Numbered from the stretch's first letter, positions 9,306-19,021 are shown. The stretch is 64,000 nucleotides of DNA from an uncultured bacterium (GCA_946622415.1 CAMOPX010000005.1:25188-89187); one strand, 5' to 3'. Notes: a model not told the origin generated them from the sequence alone. Program-made: numbers and translations.

Positions 9306-12218
9306 ATGTCTTATCAATATATAAATTCAGGATTTATACAGGGATTACCGCAATATCAGCCGAATTTGCCGCAAATGAATCAAAATGTCATACCGAATCC
9401 TGTGTATGTTAACCCTTATGATTCAAGTATTTATAACAGTAACGGCGTAATTTATCCTTTTAATAATCCTGTTTATCAACCGAAAATTTCTCAAAACTAC
9501 ACATATTTAGGACAAATTAAATCCCCTAACAACGATACTGTTTCTCTTTTTCAATTAAAATCGGGTCAAAAAGTTGCCATAATGCCCAGAAAAGGACAAG
9601 CAACAATAGTAAAAACATTCCTTAATGCCGGTTCTATGAATGAAATTGATAAATACAGAGGCATCAGCCATACCATAGAACATATGTTGTTCAAGGGTTC
9701 AAAAAAATTAAAAGACGGTGATGTGTTTAAATTAACTGGTCTTATGGGTGCAAGCACAAACGCATCTACTGATTACGCTCAAACTGACTATTATATAAAT
9801 GCACCTTTTATGGATAAGAATGATTTGTCTAAAACAATCGAAATACAAGGTGATATGATAAGCTCGCCCTCTTTTGATTCCGAATCATTAAGACTCGAAA
9901 AAGGCCCGATTTGTTCGGAAATCTCTATGATGAATGACGATGTCGGTACTGTTGCTTATGACAGATTAATCAGGAATTTATTCAGAATTGATTCATTATC
10001 AAAAAATATGGTTGCAGGTTCAATTGATACGGTTCAAGGTCTAAAGAGAGATGACCTTGTTCACCATCATGAAACCTTCTATTCTCCTTTGGATTTATAT
10101 ACGGTTGTTATCGGAGATGTTGATGTAGATGATACAATAGATTTAATATCTAAAAATTTCGCCATAAAACCAACACTTAAAAATTCCGCAACTAAATTCA
10201 AAGTTGATTTAAATCCTATTGATACTCCAAAAAGAGAAGATATAAAAAGTACTAAAACAAATAATACTACGGTTATGTATGGCTTTTCAGGTCCGAAGCC
10301 TCAAGATGCAAAGTCATTTGCAATATTGCGTATGCTTCAAACCTATTTGCCAAATTTTTCAGGTTCGTATCTTAAAAAAAAGTTGGAAGATATAAATGGT
10401 GAATTTGGTTTAACATATCAAAAAGTCGGTTTAAATTCAACAGACCCTTATGCACTTGTTGGCGTAATGGATGTAAATTCTAAAGATGAGCAAAAGGGTA
10501 TTGATATTTTTTATGATGCAATACAAAAACTACAGTCCTATCCTTTGTCTGATGCTGATTTAACGGCTATAAAAAATAATTTGTATAAGGATTTAGAATA
10601 TTCTTTATGTAACAGTTCCGAATGCTGTAATATGTTAGGCGAAAGCCTTATGAACGGTTCTGATTTGTTTGCAAGTTATAGACAAATAATTGATTCAATT
10701 ACACCCTATGATATACAAAATTTTGCAAGAAGCTACTTTGATTTAAATAAAGTTTCGATGGTTGTTGTGCACCCGGCTTCTGTTTCTGATGATGAAATAA
10801 ACTCTAATTATAACAATTCAAAATATTCTTTTTCAAAATTAAATTCCAAAAAACCAAAAAGTGTAGTTTCTTTTTGCGGAAATCCGAGAGTTTCAACTGA
10901 AACAATCAGAGAATATAAACTGCAAAATAACACTCATCTTGCAATAAATGATACTGATTCAAAAGTTTGTGTGTTTGATTGGAACGTCAATACACCGCCG
11001 ATAAAACCGAAAAATCCGAATATTCCTGCAGTATTGTCATATTTATTCCAAAAAGGTTCAAAATTCAGAACGCAATCCGAAATTGAAAGCTGTAAAGAAT
11101 TTAACGGAATCACATCAGCAATAAGCGTAAATGGAAGAAGTATTCAAATTACGGCAGATTGTTTGCCTAAAAATGCTGCAATGACGTTAGAATTAATGAA
11201 TGAATTAATGTATAACCCAAGATTTACGGAAGAAGATTTTGAAAATGCAAAAAAATATGTTAAAGATATGTTGATTGCGGGTCAAAAAGATGCTTCATCA
11301 AACTTATTAGACAGTTTATATCCAGGATATTTCCCCGGAATAAATCAAAAACTGAAAAAGATTGACGAACTAAAATTATCCGATGTTGTAGAGTTTTACA
11401 ATAAATTAATGGCGAATGCTTCATCATCATTTGTTGCTACTTTGCCTTTAAAAGATGATTCAACATTATCTCATACCGTTATTGATTCTCTTAATTCTTC
11501 TAATAATAAATTTCAGGATTCTACACCGAAATTGACCCCGATGTATGTTGCAAACCCTGAACCTAATGTTGTTTATGATACGGACGATTTGAATCAAGCA
11601 CAAATATATAAGAGCTACAAGTTCCCGTTATCAGGTAATATCGACGACGAAGCGAAATTTGAGCTTGTAAACGAAATACTGGGCGGAAGTGCTAATGCCC
11701 GTTTGTTCCAAGATTTAAGAGAACAACAAAATCTTGCCTACAGTGTTTATTCAAATATCCAATCATTTGAAAATACAGGTATTTTGACTTTGCAAATTTT
11801 AACAACAACCGATCATAAAGACCAAAATCAAACAACGTACGATAATGTTCAAAAATCTCTTGATGGTTTCAAAATGCATACCGATAAATTATGCAACGAG
11901 CTTGTATCTGATGAAGAATTGTTTGCTGCAAAAATGAAATTAAAACAAAATCTTTTTGCTTTGTGCCAAAATCCTGTATCCGAAACAGAACTCATTACAA
12001 TGAATATGATGGAGCCGTTCGGAATAAAAAGAATCGATAAATATTTAGACGCAATTGAAAGAGTAACTAAAGAAGATATTCTTAGAACTTCAAGATTTAT
12101 TTTTTCTCAAAATCCGACAATATCTATTCTTGCAAGCCCCGATACAATTGATTCACAAATGGAATATCTGAAAACTCAAGGAAAAATAGAAAAATCAGGT
12201 AACAGTGCAACTTCTTAA
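9306..12218 (+). CDS. M16-family zinc metallopeptidase, two-domain
   Basis: This 970-residue protein is an insulinase/pitrilysin-family peptidase. After a Gln/Asn/Pro/Tyr-rich leader of about 65 residues, the first M16 half carries the inverted zinc motif H122-T-I-E125-H126 and the distal Glu near residue 205 (CSEISMM). The second half, from about residue 540, lacks HxxEH and is the usual inactive partner half, with GGSANARLFQDLREQQNLAYSVYS near residue 800. There is no signal peptide, so it probably acts in the cytoplasm. Start ATG 9306 follows AGGGAA. The low-complexity leader is longer than usual for M16 enzymes. Confidence 0.92.
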   Translation: MSYQYINSGFIQGLPQYQPNLPQMNQNVIPNPVYVNPYDSSIYNSNGVIYPFNNPVYQPKISQNYTYLGQIKSPNNDTVSLFQLKSGQKVAIMPRKGQATIVKTFLNAGSMNEIDKYRGISHTIEHMLFKGSKKLKDGDVFKLTGLMGASTNASTDYAQTDYYINAPFMDKNDLSKTIEIQGDMISSPSFDSESLRLEKGPICSEISMMNDDVGTVAYDRLIRNLFRIDSLSKNMVAGSIDTVQGLKRDDLVHHHETFYSPLDLYTVVIGDVDVDDTIDLISKNFAIKPTLKNSATKFKVDLNPIDTPKREDIKSTKTNNTTVMYGFSGPKPQDAKSFAILRMLQTYLPNFSGSYLKKKLEDINGEFGLTYQKVGLNSTDPYALVGVMDVNSKDEQKGIDIFYDAIQKLQSYPLSDADLTAIKNNLYKDLEYSLCNSSECCNMLGESLMNGSDLFASYRQIIDSITPYDIQNFARSYFDLNKVSMVVVHPASVSDDEINSNYNNSKYSFSKLNSKKPKSVVSFCGNPRVSTETIREYKLQNNTHLAINDTDSKVCVFDWNVNTPPIKPKNPNIPAVLSYLFQKGSKFRTQSEIESCKEFNGITSAISVNGRSIQITADCLPKNAAMTLELMNELMYNPRFTEEDFENAKKYVKDMLIAGQKDASSNLLDSLYPGYFPGINQKLKKIDELKLSDVVEFYNKLMANASSSFVATLPLKDDSTLSHTVIDSLNSSNNKFQDSTPKLTPMYVANPEPNVVYDTDDLNQAQIYKSYKFPLSGNIDDEAKFELVNEILGGSANARLFQDLREQQNLAYSVYSNIQSFENTGILTLQILTTTDHKDQNQTTYDNVQKSLDGFKMHTDKLCNELVSDEELFAAKMKLKQNLFALCQNPVSETELITMNMMEPFGIKRIDKYLDAIERVTKEDILRTSRFIFSQNPTISILASPDTIDSQMEYLKTQGKIEKSGNSATS

Positions 12219-12241
12219 TTTTTTATTGTAATATATTATCA

Positions 12242-13138
12242 ATGAATAATAAATTTCTTGATTTTTTAAATAAAAAAAACTGTTTTAAGCTTATTCTTGG
12301 TGCTAATAATCAAGATATAAAAGCTATAGATGAACTTGTTGAAATATATTATAAAGCAGGGTGCAGATTTTTTGATATTTCCGCTTCATCTGATATCTTT
12401 AATATCCTGGATAATAAATATAATGATATTTTTATATGCATAAGCATAGGAGTATCTGATGATATGCATTTTTCAAAATGCAAAATAATTAATGATAAAT
12501 GTACTAAATGTGAAAAATGTATAAATGTTTGTATTCAAAATGCAATTGATAAAGATTTCAAAATTCAAAAAGAAAAATGCATAGGCTGCAATAAATGCAA
12601 AAATCTTTGCCCGAATAATGCTATTGAAAATTATTTTTCTCAAAACGACTGGGATTTTGAATTATTAAATAAAGCACCCTGTGTTGAATTGCATATTTCA
12701 ACAAACAATAAAGAAGAAATTTATTCAAAATTTAAATTACTGCACGAAAATTATAAAGGAATAATCAGCATTTGTTTAAATAGAAAAATGTTATCGGATA
12801 GCGAAATTAAAGAAACAGTGTCCAAGCTTTTAAATGTAAATAAAAATATAATTATACAAGCAGACGGAAATCCGATGTCGGGCGGATGTGATGATTATAA
12901 TACGACTCTTCAAGCTATAGCATGCGGTGATTTTATAAGAAAGAATTTTAAGGATATCCCTTTGTTTTTGTCGGGCGGAACAAATTCAAATACAGCTAAA
13001 TTAGCTAAAATGCTGGATATTGATATAACGGGAGTTTCTATCGGAAGCTATGCAAGGCATATTGTTAATAATCAAAATTCTATGCAAGATAAAATTAATT
13101 CAGCTAAAAATTTAATTGAAAGCGTGACGAATGTTTAA
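12242..13138 (+). CDS. ldpA: LdpA-like iron-sulfur protein
   Basis: This 298-residue protein resembles LdpA, the redox-sensing protein that adjusts circadian period in Synechococcus. The opening, with FKLILGANNQDIKAIDELV and AGCRFFDISAS, follows the cyanobacterial pattern. Two adjacent 4Fe-4S motifs follow: C87xxC90xxC93xxxC97 and C113xxC116xxC119xxxC123. The C-terminal half (IQADGNPMSGGCDDYNTTLQA...) matches the conserved LdpA C-terminal domain. It overlaps the next gene by 8 bases. A TAATAT box ends 7 bases before the ATG, so a separate leaderless transcript is possible. No kai genes are present in the window, so a clock role here is unproven. Confidence 0.75.
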   Translation: MNNKFLDFLNKKNCFKLILGANNQDIKAIDELVEIYYKAGCRFFDISASSDIFNILDNKYNDIFICISIGVSDDMHFSKCKIINDKCTKCEKCINVCIQNAIDKDFKIQKEKCIGCNKCKNLCPNNAIENYFSQNDWDFELLNKAPCVELHISTNNKEEIYSKFKLLHENYKGIISICLNRKMLSDSEIKETVSKLLNVNKNIIIQADGNPMSGGCDDYNTTLQAIACGDFIRKNFKDIPLFLSGGTNSNTAKLAKMLDIDITGVSIGSYARHIVNNQNSMQDKINSAKNLIESVTNV

Positions 13139-14066
13139 GATTTTAGATTGCACCCTAAGAGATGGCGGATATATTAATAATTGGGAATTTGGTGAAGATA
13201 ATATTAAAAATTATCTTGAATGTATTTTAAGTACGAATGTTGATTATGTTGAAGCAGGTTTTCTTGTTGAAAAACCTGTTACCATAAATCAATCTTTATA
13301 TAACGATGTTTCAGATATTACGTTTAATTCGGATAAAATCACTCTGATGATGGCATACGGAAAATATAAAGCCAAAAATTTACCTCATAGTTCGTTATCT
13401 TCGGTTAAAAATATAAGATATATATTTAAACACAAAGAAATTAATCCTGCACTAAGCGAAATCAATATCGTAAAAGAAAAAGGCTATAATTTATTTATTA
13501 ATCCAACATTCATCAGCACCTATGATAATAAAGAAATTTCCGATTTAGCAGAAAAAATAAATTTAATTAAACCCTTTTGTTATACAATTGTTGATTCAAT
13601 GGGTGTTTTGGATAAAAAGAGATTTGTTCATATTTTTAATTTATTTAACGATAATTTGTGTTCTGATATTGCTATCGGAATCCATTTGCACAATAACTTA
13701 AATTATATTGATGAGAATATAAAAGCTCTTTTGAATATCAAAACAAAAAGGACTGTTATTCTTGATGCTACTCTATCGGGGATAGGCAGGGGCTCAGGCA
13801 ATCCTGTTTTAGAAAATTATATTAAAATAAGTAAAAATGCAAATATTTATTTAAAAAATACAATAGATAAATTTTTATCCGTGAATAAACAAAAATACAA
13901 ACTTGCTGCCCTAAATAACTGCCACCCTTGTTATGCGAGTTATTTAATTAAAAACAATATTGAGGATAAAATGTCAGCTTCTATATTTCAAAGTATCCCT
14001 TTAGAATTTAAGACCAATTATAATAGAGCGGTAATAGAAAAAATTGTCGGTGAATATAAATTGTAA
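13131..14066 (+). CDS. HMGL-like (DRE-TIM) aldolase domain protein
   Basis: This 311-residue TIM-barrel protein belongs to the HMGL-like family, whose members include 4-hydroxy-2-oxovalerate aldolase and isopropylmalate synthase. It starts KILDCTLRDGGYINNWEF, the metal-binding DxTLRDG signature, and has GIHLHNNLNYIDEN near residue 185 with the two ligand histidines. LDATLSGIGRGSGNP supplies the usual glycine-rich turn. The gene overlaps the LdpA-like gene by 8 bases, so both products are made together. The acyl or keto substrate cannot be read from the sequence. It ends 3 bases before the convergent TIGR02757 gene. Confidence 0.82.
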   Translation: MFKILDCTLRDGGYINNWEFGEDNIKNYLECILSTNVDYVEAGFLVEKPVTINQSLYNDVSDITFNSDKITLMMAYGKYKAKNLPHSSLSSVKNIRYIFKHKEINPALSEINIVKEKGYNLFINPTFISTYDNKEISDLAEKINLIKPFCYTIVDSMGVLDKKRFVHIFNLFNDNLCSDIAIGIHLHNNLNYIDENIKALLNIKTKRTVILDATLSGIGRGSGNPVLENYIKISKNANIYLKNTIDKFLSVNKQKYKLAALNNCHPCYASYLIKNNIEDKMSASIFQSIPLEFKTNYNRAVIEKIVGEYKL

Positions 14067-14069
14067 TTT

Positions 14070-14801
14070 TTAAATTTTATCTGTTTCATTTGATACCCCC
14101 AGTCCAAAAAGTGCAAAATCGTATTTAACAGGGTCGTCTTCATCAAAATTTTTCAAATTTTCGGTTAATTCGATTACCGCTTTCATATCATCTTGTTTTC
14201 TTTTTAAAAGATTAAATTTTCTTGAAATCTTGGATACATGGGTATCTAAGGGAATTAATAATTCTGATTTTTTTATGTTTTTCCATATTCCAAAATCAAC
14301 CTCACCACTTCTAACCATCCATCTTAAAAACATGTTTAACCGTTTCATTGCGGAATTGTTTTCGGGTTTTGCAAACATAAAACAAAAACCGGTGGAGTCG
14401 GAACAGGATGAATTTTGATAAAAATATTCAGTAATTTTATTTAGTCTGTTTTTTGATATGCACAATTCTTCAAGTGTACATTTATCAATATAATAAAGCT
14501 TATTTAATATTCTCAAAAGCTCCAATAAATCCCTGCTTTTTATAAATCTATAAACAAATTCATCAAGATTAAATTTTTTATAATCTTTTATCAGCTCTGA
14601 CGGTGTATTGAATTGTGAAAAAATGAATTCCAGTTTTTTAATAAACATTTCTCTTTTTCCGAATGCAAAAAGAGATGAAATAAATGCAGAAATTTCAATA
14701 TCCTCTTTCTCTTTATATTGATGAGGAAATTGAATCGGATCAGAGGATATAAAATCTTTTGTTTCGTATTTTTTTACGAGATTGTCGAGTAATTCTTTCA
14801 T
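14070..14801 (-). CDS. TIGR02757 family protein (DUF2400)
   Basis: This 243-residue protein matches the TIGR02757/DUF2400 family of uncharacterised bacterial proteins. Family-like segments are DPIQFPHQYKEKEDIEISAF near the N-terminus, FGKREMFIKKLEFIF, and the C-terminal LIPLDTHVSKISRKFNLLKRKQ. The fold resembles helix-hairpin-helix DNA glycosylase-like proteins, but no enzymatic activity has been established for the family. It is the last gene of the operon that starts at NfeD, 2 bases after the deaminase gene. Confidence 0.8.
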   Translation of the reverse strand: MKELLDNLVKKYETKDFISSDPIQFPHQYKEKEDIEISAFISSLFAFGKREMFIKKLEFIFSQFNTPSELIKDYKKFNLDEFVYRFIKSRDLLELLRILNKLYYIDKCTLEELCISKNRLNKITEYFYQNSSCSDSTGFCFMFAKPENNSAMKRLNMFLRWMVRSGEVDFGIWKNIKKSELLIPLDTHVSKISRKFNLLKRKQDDMKAVIELTENLKNFDEDDPVKYDFALFGLGVSNETDKI

Positions 14802-14803
14802 TG

Positions 14804-15244
14804 TTATTTGTTTCTTAAATTTTTAAAATATTCTTCTAAAACTTTATTACATTTATCTTCTTTTATTCCGCCGAAGATTTTTATTTTGGAATTAGCAAGT
14901 TTGTTGAGTTTTAAAACGGAAAAACCGCCGTATTGTGTATCAAATGAGCCGAAATATAGATTTTTAATTTTGGAATTAATAATCGCCCAAGCACACATTG
15001 GACAGGGTTCTAAAGTTACATACATATCGCAATCGGTTAAGTATTTATTATTTAATTTTTGATTTGCTTCATTAATTGCTAATATTTCAGCATGTGCGGT
15101 AATTAAATTCGATTTTTCTCTTTCGTTGGTTTTGATTGAAATTATTTCGTTATCTTTTACAATCATTGCTGCTATCGGAATATCCGCTTTTTCTTCTTTT
15201 ATTTTATTTATTAAGATATCAAAATAGTTATTTAACATAGTCAT
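14804..15244 (-). CDS. tadA: TadA-like nucleoside/tRNA adenosine deaminase
   Basis: This 146-residue zinc deaminase has HAEILAIN (catalytic Glu and first zinc ligand) and LEPCPMC (the PCxxC zinc pair), followed by SKIKNLYFGSFDTQYGG typical of TadA and guanine deaminase relatives. In most bacteria this protein converts A34 to inosine in tRNA-Arg(ACG). It overlaps the 3' end of the histidine kinase gene by 17 bases. A second Met two codons in could equally be the start. TadA is the best guess, but related free-base deaminases share the same motifs. Confidence 0.78.
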   Translation of the reverse strand: MTMLNNYFDILINKIKEEKADIPIAAMIVKDNEIISIKTNEREKSNLITAHAEILAINEANQKLNNKYLTDCDMYVTLEPCPMCAWAIINSKIKNLYFGSFDTQYGGFSVLKLNKLANSKIKIFGGIKEDKCNKVLEEYFKNLRNK

Positions 15245-16865
15245 TAAATTTCAAAATTATTGTAAATTCATCTTTGCAAACAAGCTCAATGTCTATTTTC
15301 ATATTTTCGGCGAGTCCTTTTACTATATAAAGACCTAAGCCTGTTCCTCTTGTTGTTCTGGTTAATTTTGAATCTGCTCTTATGAATTTTTCGAATAATT
15401 TTTCTTTTATTTCATCACTTATGGGGTCACATTTATTAGTTATTTTGACAATCGGACAATCGGCTTCATTTTTTGCTTCTATTCTAATCGGACTATCATC
15501 TTTGTTGTATTTAATTGCATTATCAATAAGGTTGATTAGTATTTGTTCTAATCTGTATTCATCTGCCCAGACGAAATTTAAGTTTTCGTCTATATCTGTA
15601 TCAAATGAGGCTTCTTTGGTGCTCAGATATTCGATTGCTCTATTTATAATATCCGCTAAATCTGTTTCTTGTATATTAAATTTTAGACTGTAACTTTCAA
15701 GCTCCGGTATAACAAGTAAATCTTCAACCATATTGGATAATCTTTGTGCTTGCTGTTTTATAACTTGAATTGATTTGGTTTTTGTTTCTTCATCAAGCAC
15801 GATATCTTTTCTTAATAACCTTGAACTGTAACCTATTATAGAGGTTAGCGGCGTTCTGAATTCATGACTTGTTGCATTAACCAGATTTTCTCTGAATTCA
15901 TTTAATTTTTGAAGCTCTTTATTTTTTTCTTTTAAATCTTTGTACGATACTTTTATTTTATTTGCCATATAATTAAATTCTTTTGCGATAAATACCGTTT
16001 CATGGGGTGTGAAGATGCTTTTTATAAGGTGAATTTTTTTATCGTAATTACCTTTAGAAACTGCCGTTATGCCTTTGAATAATTGTCTTATATTAATATA
16101 AAGATAATAAGTATATAAACTTACAACAAGAATAATAAATAATGCTGCAAAAGTAAGCGATAGTATTATTCTTTTTCTTGCTTTAGTGATTGTATTTGCA
16201 CTCACTTTTTTTGTTGTATCTACAATAACTGTCCAATTCGGGTTTTCCAGTTTATAATAAACTTTTGGTACGTTTTTCTTTTTTCCGAAAAATCCTGTTT
16301 CTTCATCGTTGTTTTCATCAATATCATTAATAATACTTAAGTTTGGGTTTTCCTTTACGTTTGTTGATAAAAGCGTTTTTGTTTTGTTATCAAAAATATA
16401 AACATCCCTGCCTTTAAGTACGTCTTTATTTAAAAGAGAATTAATTATGTCTACGTTTATTTCTGCAGCAAGCGAATATTTTGCGTCAATATTAGAAACA
16501 AGTGTTATTTCGCCGTTTGAATAATTATATTCCGCAGGAAGTTTGTTTTTTTCGAGTACTCTTATATTTTTGAATATTTTTGTCTGTTGTTCAATTTCAT
16601 TGAAATACCGAAGTTTATCCATTGCATTGGGCATGTAGTTGAAGCTTGAAGCAATACGATTTAATTGCAGCTGTGATAAATCGATATATTTTTCATAGGA
16701 ATCCCCTATAAAATTAGCCATCAGGTACGTTGTATTCTGAAGCTCATTTCTTACGGATTGCTGAGAAATATTTGAAATAATTAACCCTATTGTAATAAAC
16801 GGGATTAATACGGCTAATATAAGAACTATTGTGATTTGTTCTACTATTTTTAATCTTTTTAACAT
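15228..16865 (-). CDS. Sensor histidine kinase (HisKA + HATPase)
   Basis: This 545-residue membrane kinase has an N-terminal helix (about residues 9-31), an extracytoplasmic sensor of roughly 200 residues and a second helix (about 233-258). A HAMP-like linker and coiled coil follow, then the phospho-acceptor box with H334 in SHEFRTPL. The N box is LIDNAIKYNK and the G box is GTGLGLYIVKG. The sensor contains WTVIVDTTK just before the second helix, as in Cache-type sensors. It overlaps the upstream response regulator gene by 7 bases, so the two form a coupled two-component pair. The signal sensed is unknown. Confidence 0.92.
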   Translation of the reverse strand: MLKRLKIVEQITIVLILAVLIPFITIGLIISNISQQSVRNELQNTTYLMANFIGDSYEKYIDLSQLQLNRIASSFNYMPNAMDKLRYFNEIEQQTKIFKNIRVLEKNKLPAEYNYSNGEITLVSNIDAKYSLAAEINVDIINSLLNKDVLKGRDVYIFDNKTKTLLSTNVKENPNLSIINDIDENNDEETGFFGKKKNVPKVYYKLENPNWTVIVDTTKKVSANTITKARKRIILSLTFAALFIILVVSLYTYYLYINIRQLFKGITAVSKGNYDKKIHLIKSIFTPHETVFIAKEFNYMANKIKVSYKDLKEKNKELQKLNEFRENLVNATSHEFRTPLTSIIGYSSRLLRKDIVLDEETKTKSIQVIKQQAQRLSNMVEDLLVIPELESYSLKFNIQETDLADIINRAIEYLSTKEASFDTDIDENLNFVWADEYRLEQILINLIDNAIKYNKDDSPIRIEAKNEADCPIVKITNKCDPISDEIKEKLFEKFIRADSKLTRTTRGTGLGLYIVKGLAENMKIDIELVCKDEFTIILKFNDYVK

Positions 16866-17596
16866 TCAAATTTTCCAAACGGTGTTAATTTATAACCTAC
16901 ATTTACGACAGTATGAAGGTATTTCGGGTTTCTGGTGTTTTGCTCTATTTTTTGTCTCAGACCGCCCACATGGACTCTTACCATTCTGACATCTTCATCG
17001 CTGTCATAACCCCAAACTTCGTTCAGTAAAGTGGCAAGTGTCACGGGTGTATTTATGTGCTGCATAAGACAATATAAAATTTCAAATTCCGTCGGTGTGA
17101 GTTTTATTTTTTTATCTAAAACGACGGTTTCAAGGCTATCCGGTAAAATTTCTATATCTCCAGCTCTCAATATTTCTTTTGAATTTTTGGTTTCTGCGTT
17201 GTTACCTCGTCTCAAGAGCGCTCTTATTCTGAGCAGTACTTCTTGTATTTCAAAAGGTTTAATCAAATAATCATCCGCACCGCAATCAAATCCTTCGGTT
17301 TTATCTTCTATTGTGCCTTTTGCGGTTAACATAAGAATTGGTGTATTGGGCTTTGCAATTCTAATATTTTTGCAAACATCATAACCGTTCATCTTTGGCA
17401 TCATTACATCCAATAAAATCAGGTCATAATTGTTTTCAAGTGCTTTTTGAAGCCCTTCTAAACCGTCTGTTGCAAAATCAACATTATACCCGCTCGATTC
17501 TATATCAAAAACCAAAAGCTCTCTTATTTGTTTATCATCATCTACAATAAGAAGTCTTTTGTTTGTTTTTTGGTGTTGTTCTGATATGTTGTTCAT
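16859..17596 (-). CDS. OmpR-family response regulator
   Basis: This 245-residue regulator has a receiver domain with the acidic pocket D20-D21, phospho-acceptor D63 (LLDVMMPKMNGYDV) and K113 (LIKPF). A C-terminal winged-helix DNA-binding domain follows (about 145-240, with LTPTEFEILYCL and VRVHVGGLRQKIE). It is the partner of the overlapping kinase gene. The NfeD gene ends 1 base upstream, so the pair is transcribed with it from the promoter at 18055-18082. Target genes are unknown. Confidence 0.94.
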   Translation of the reverse strand: MNNISEQHQKTNKRLLIVDDDKQIRELLVFDIESSGYNVDFATDGLEGLQKALENNYDLILLDVMMPKMNGYDVCKNIRIAKPNTPILMLTAKGTIEDKTEGFDCGADDYLIKPFEIQEVLLRIRALLRRGNNAETKNSKEILRAGDIEILPDSLETVVLDKKIKLTPTEFEILYCLMQHINTPVTLATLLNEVWGYDSDEDVRMVRVHVGGLRQKIEQNTRNPKYLHTVVNVGYKLTPFGKFEC

Positions 17597-17597
17597 A

Positions 17598-18032
17598 TTA
17601 TTTTACCCTGACATTTAGTATCATATTTTCATTTGATACTATTTCCACGTTGCGTCCTGCTTTTATTTCTTTATCGTTTATACTCTTTGCTCTCCATAAT
17701 TCATCATTGTATTTTATTTGGCCAATTCCGTCTATGGACAGTTTTTTTCCTATATCCTTTGTGACTGTCGCATATTTTCCTATGCAATTGTTTAATTTTT
17801 TCGCTCTTAATTCATCTTGTTCTTCTTTTTTTAATATTACGTTTACCAAAAAATTAAAGCACAAATAAAAACCGACAAACGATAATACGGTTAATTTTAA
17901 ATCGTTTCCGAATTTATAAGATATTATTGAGCAAAAACCGCTTGTTAGTGCCAAAACGAGATAAATATTTTTGTTTTCATATTTATCTGAAATTAGAAAT
18001 AAAATACACAATATAACCCAAAGAATATACAT
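17598..18032 (-). CDS. NfeD-like membrane protein
   Basis: This 144-residue protein has three to four hydrophobic helices in the first 70 residues. A C-terminal OB-fold-like domain follows, with GKYATVTKDIGKKLSIDGIGQIKYNDELWRAKS, the pattern of NfeD-like proteins (GxA...G.v...G..w.a). Family members associate with membrane SPFH proteins or membrane proteases, but neither gene is present nearby. A GAGGTATAA site precedes the ATG. It is the first gene of a five-gene operon with the two-component system, and its presence suggests an envelope-stress theme. Confidence 0.75.
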   Translation of the reverse strand: MYILWVILCILFLISDKYENKNIYLVLALTSGFCSIISYKFGNDLKLTVLSFVGFYLCFNFLVNVILKKEEQDELRAKKLNNCIGKYATVTKDIGKKLSIDGIGQIKYNDELWRAKSINDKEIKAGRNVEIVSNENMILNVRVK

Positions 18033-18054
18033 TTATACCTCTGTTATGATATAA

Positions 18055-18082
18055 ATTATATTTTTAAAATGAATGGTGTCAA
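18055..18082 (-). promoter_or_regulatory. Consensus promoter of the NfeD / two-component operon
   Basis: On the minus strand, a perfect -35 TTGACA (complement of 18077-18082), a 16-base spacer and a perfect -10 TATAAT (complement of 18055-18060) lie just after the metallophosphoesterase stop. They point into the NfeD gene, leaving a short leader with a GAGG site. Confidence 0.8.
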
Positions 18083-18085
18083 ACG

Positions 18086-18892
18086 CTATCTTGTGTTTTT
18101 AGTTGAATTTTTAACAAAATTTATAACTACAATTTCGGGTTTGCAGTTGAATCTTCCTTTTAATCCGGTTGTGCCTAACCCTTTTGTTATCAGCATCGTA
18201 TTCATTCCCGGTTTGACAATACCTTTATCAAATTTATATTTAGATGATGATATAATCGGCGGAGTAAAAGGAATAACGATTTGACCGCCATGGGTGTGGC
18301 CTGCGAGAATTAAATTGTATTCATCCATTATATTGTAGTAAACATCAGGATTATGAGTAACAAGAATCCTTGGTTTGCTTGTTCCCCTTGCTGCTTTTGC
18401 TGCTTTTATTGTTCTTGTGGTCGCATCCGCATACCCTACGATATTAATATATCTTCTGTTTACTGCGGTTCTTGCCGCACTGTTTTCAAGAACCTTTATT
18501 CCGTTTTTTTGAAGACTTTTTGCTATTTCTTGTCCGTTAGCGTACCAATCGTATTCACCCAAAACCGTAAATACAGGTGCGTCTATAAGAGAAATTTTGG
18601 TTGCCATAGTATCAGGATCCATCATTTCTTTATAATTTCTGCTGGGTGCATAATCTCCGCCGTTTATTACGATATCCGGTTTTTGGTCATTTATTAATTT
18701 TATAATTTTATCAAGACGCTTATAGTCGGATTTTCTCAAGTGCAAATCCGAAAAGAACACAATTTTTACATTCGCAAGAGCCCTGTCTTCTATCTCATAA
18801 TTTTTTACTTCTATTGCGTTTGGCTCTATGATAAATGTCCGAATTAATATAAATATTACTACAATTATAGCTATAATTTGTTCTTTAGACAT
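18086..18892 (-). CDS. Membrane-anchored metallophosphoesterase with altered GNHD motif
   Basis: This 268-residue protein resembles the YkuE/YaeI group of calcineurin-like phosphoesterases. An N-terminal membrane helix (residues 4-20) is followed by FFSDLHLRKSD (D-x-H), NGGDY (GD), THNPDVYY and the C-terminal AGHTHGGQ. The motif that is normally GNHD reads GEYD here (LGEYDWYAN), so the metal-ligand Asn and the catalytic His are both replaced. Activity may therefore be altered. YkuE-type relatives act at the cell envelope. The downstream operon has its own promoter, so this gene is probably transcribed separately. Confidence 0.85.
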   Translation of the reverse strand: MSKEQIIAIIVVIFILIRTFIIEPNAIEVKNYEIEDRALANVKIVFFSDLHLRKSDYKRLDKIIKLINDQKPDIVINGGDYAPSRNYKEMMDPDTMATKISLIDAPVFTVLGEYDWYANGQEIAKSLQKNGIKVLENSAARTAVNRRYINIVGYADATTRTIKAAKAARGTSKPRILVTHNPDVYYNIMDEYNLILAGHTHGGQIVIPFTPPIISSSKYKFDKGIVKPGMNTMLITKGLGTTGLKGRFNCKPEIVVINFVKNSTKNTR

Positions 18893-19021
18893 ATAATTAT
18901 ACTATCATGTTTTGTCTTTTCTATCGCTCTTTTTAAAAAAAATCATAGAAATTATGTATTGAATCTTAAACCTGCTATTTAATAATGTTTTTTTGTGCTA
19001 TTCTGTTAATTGGGAGTATTT

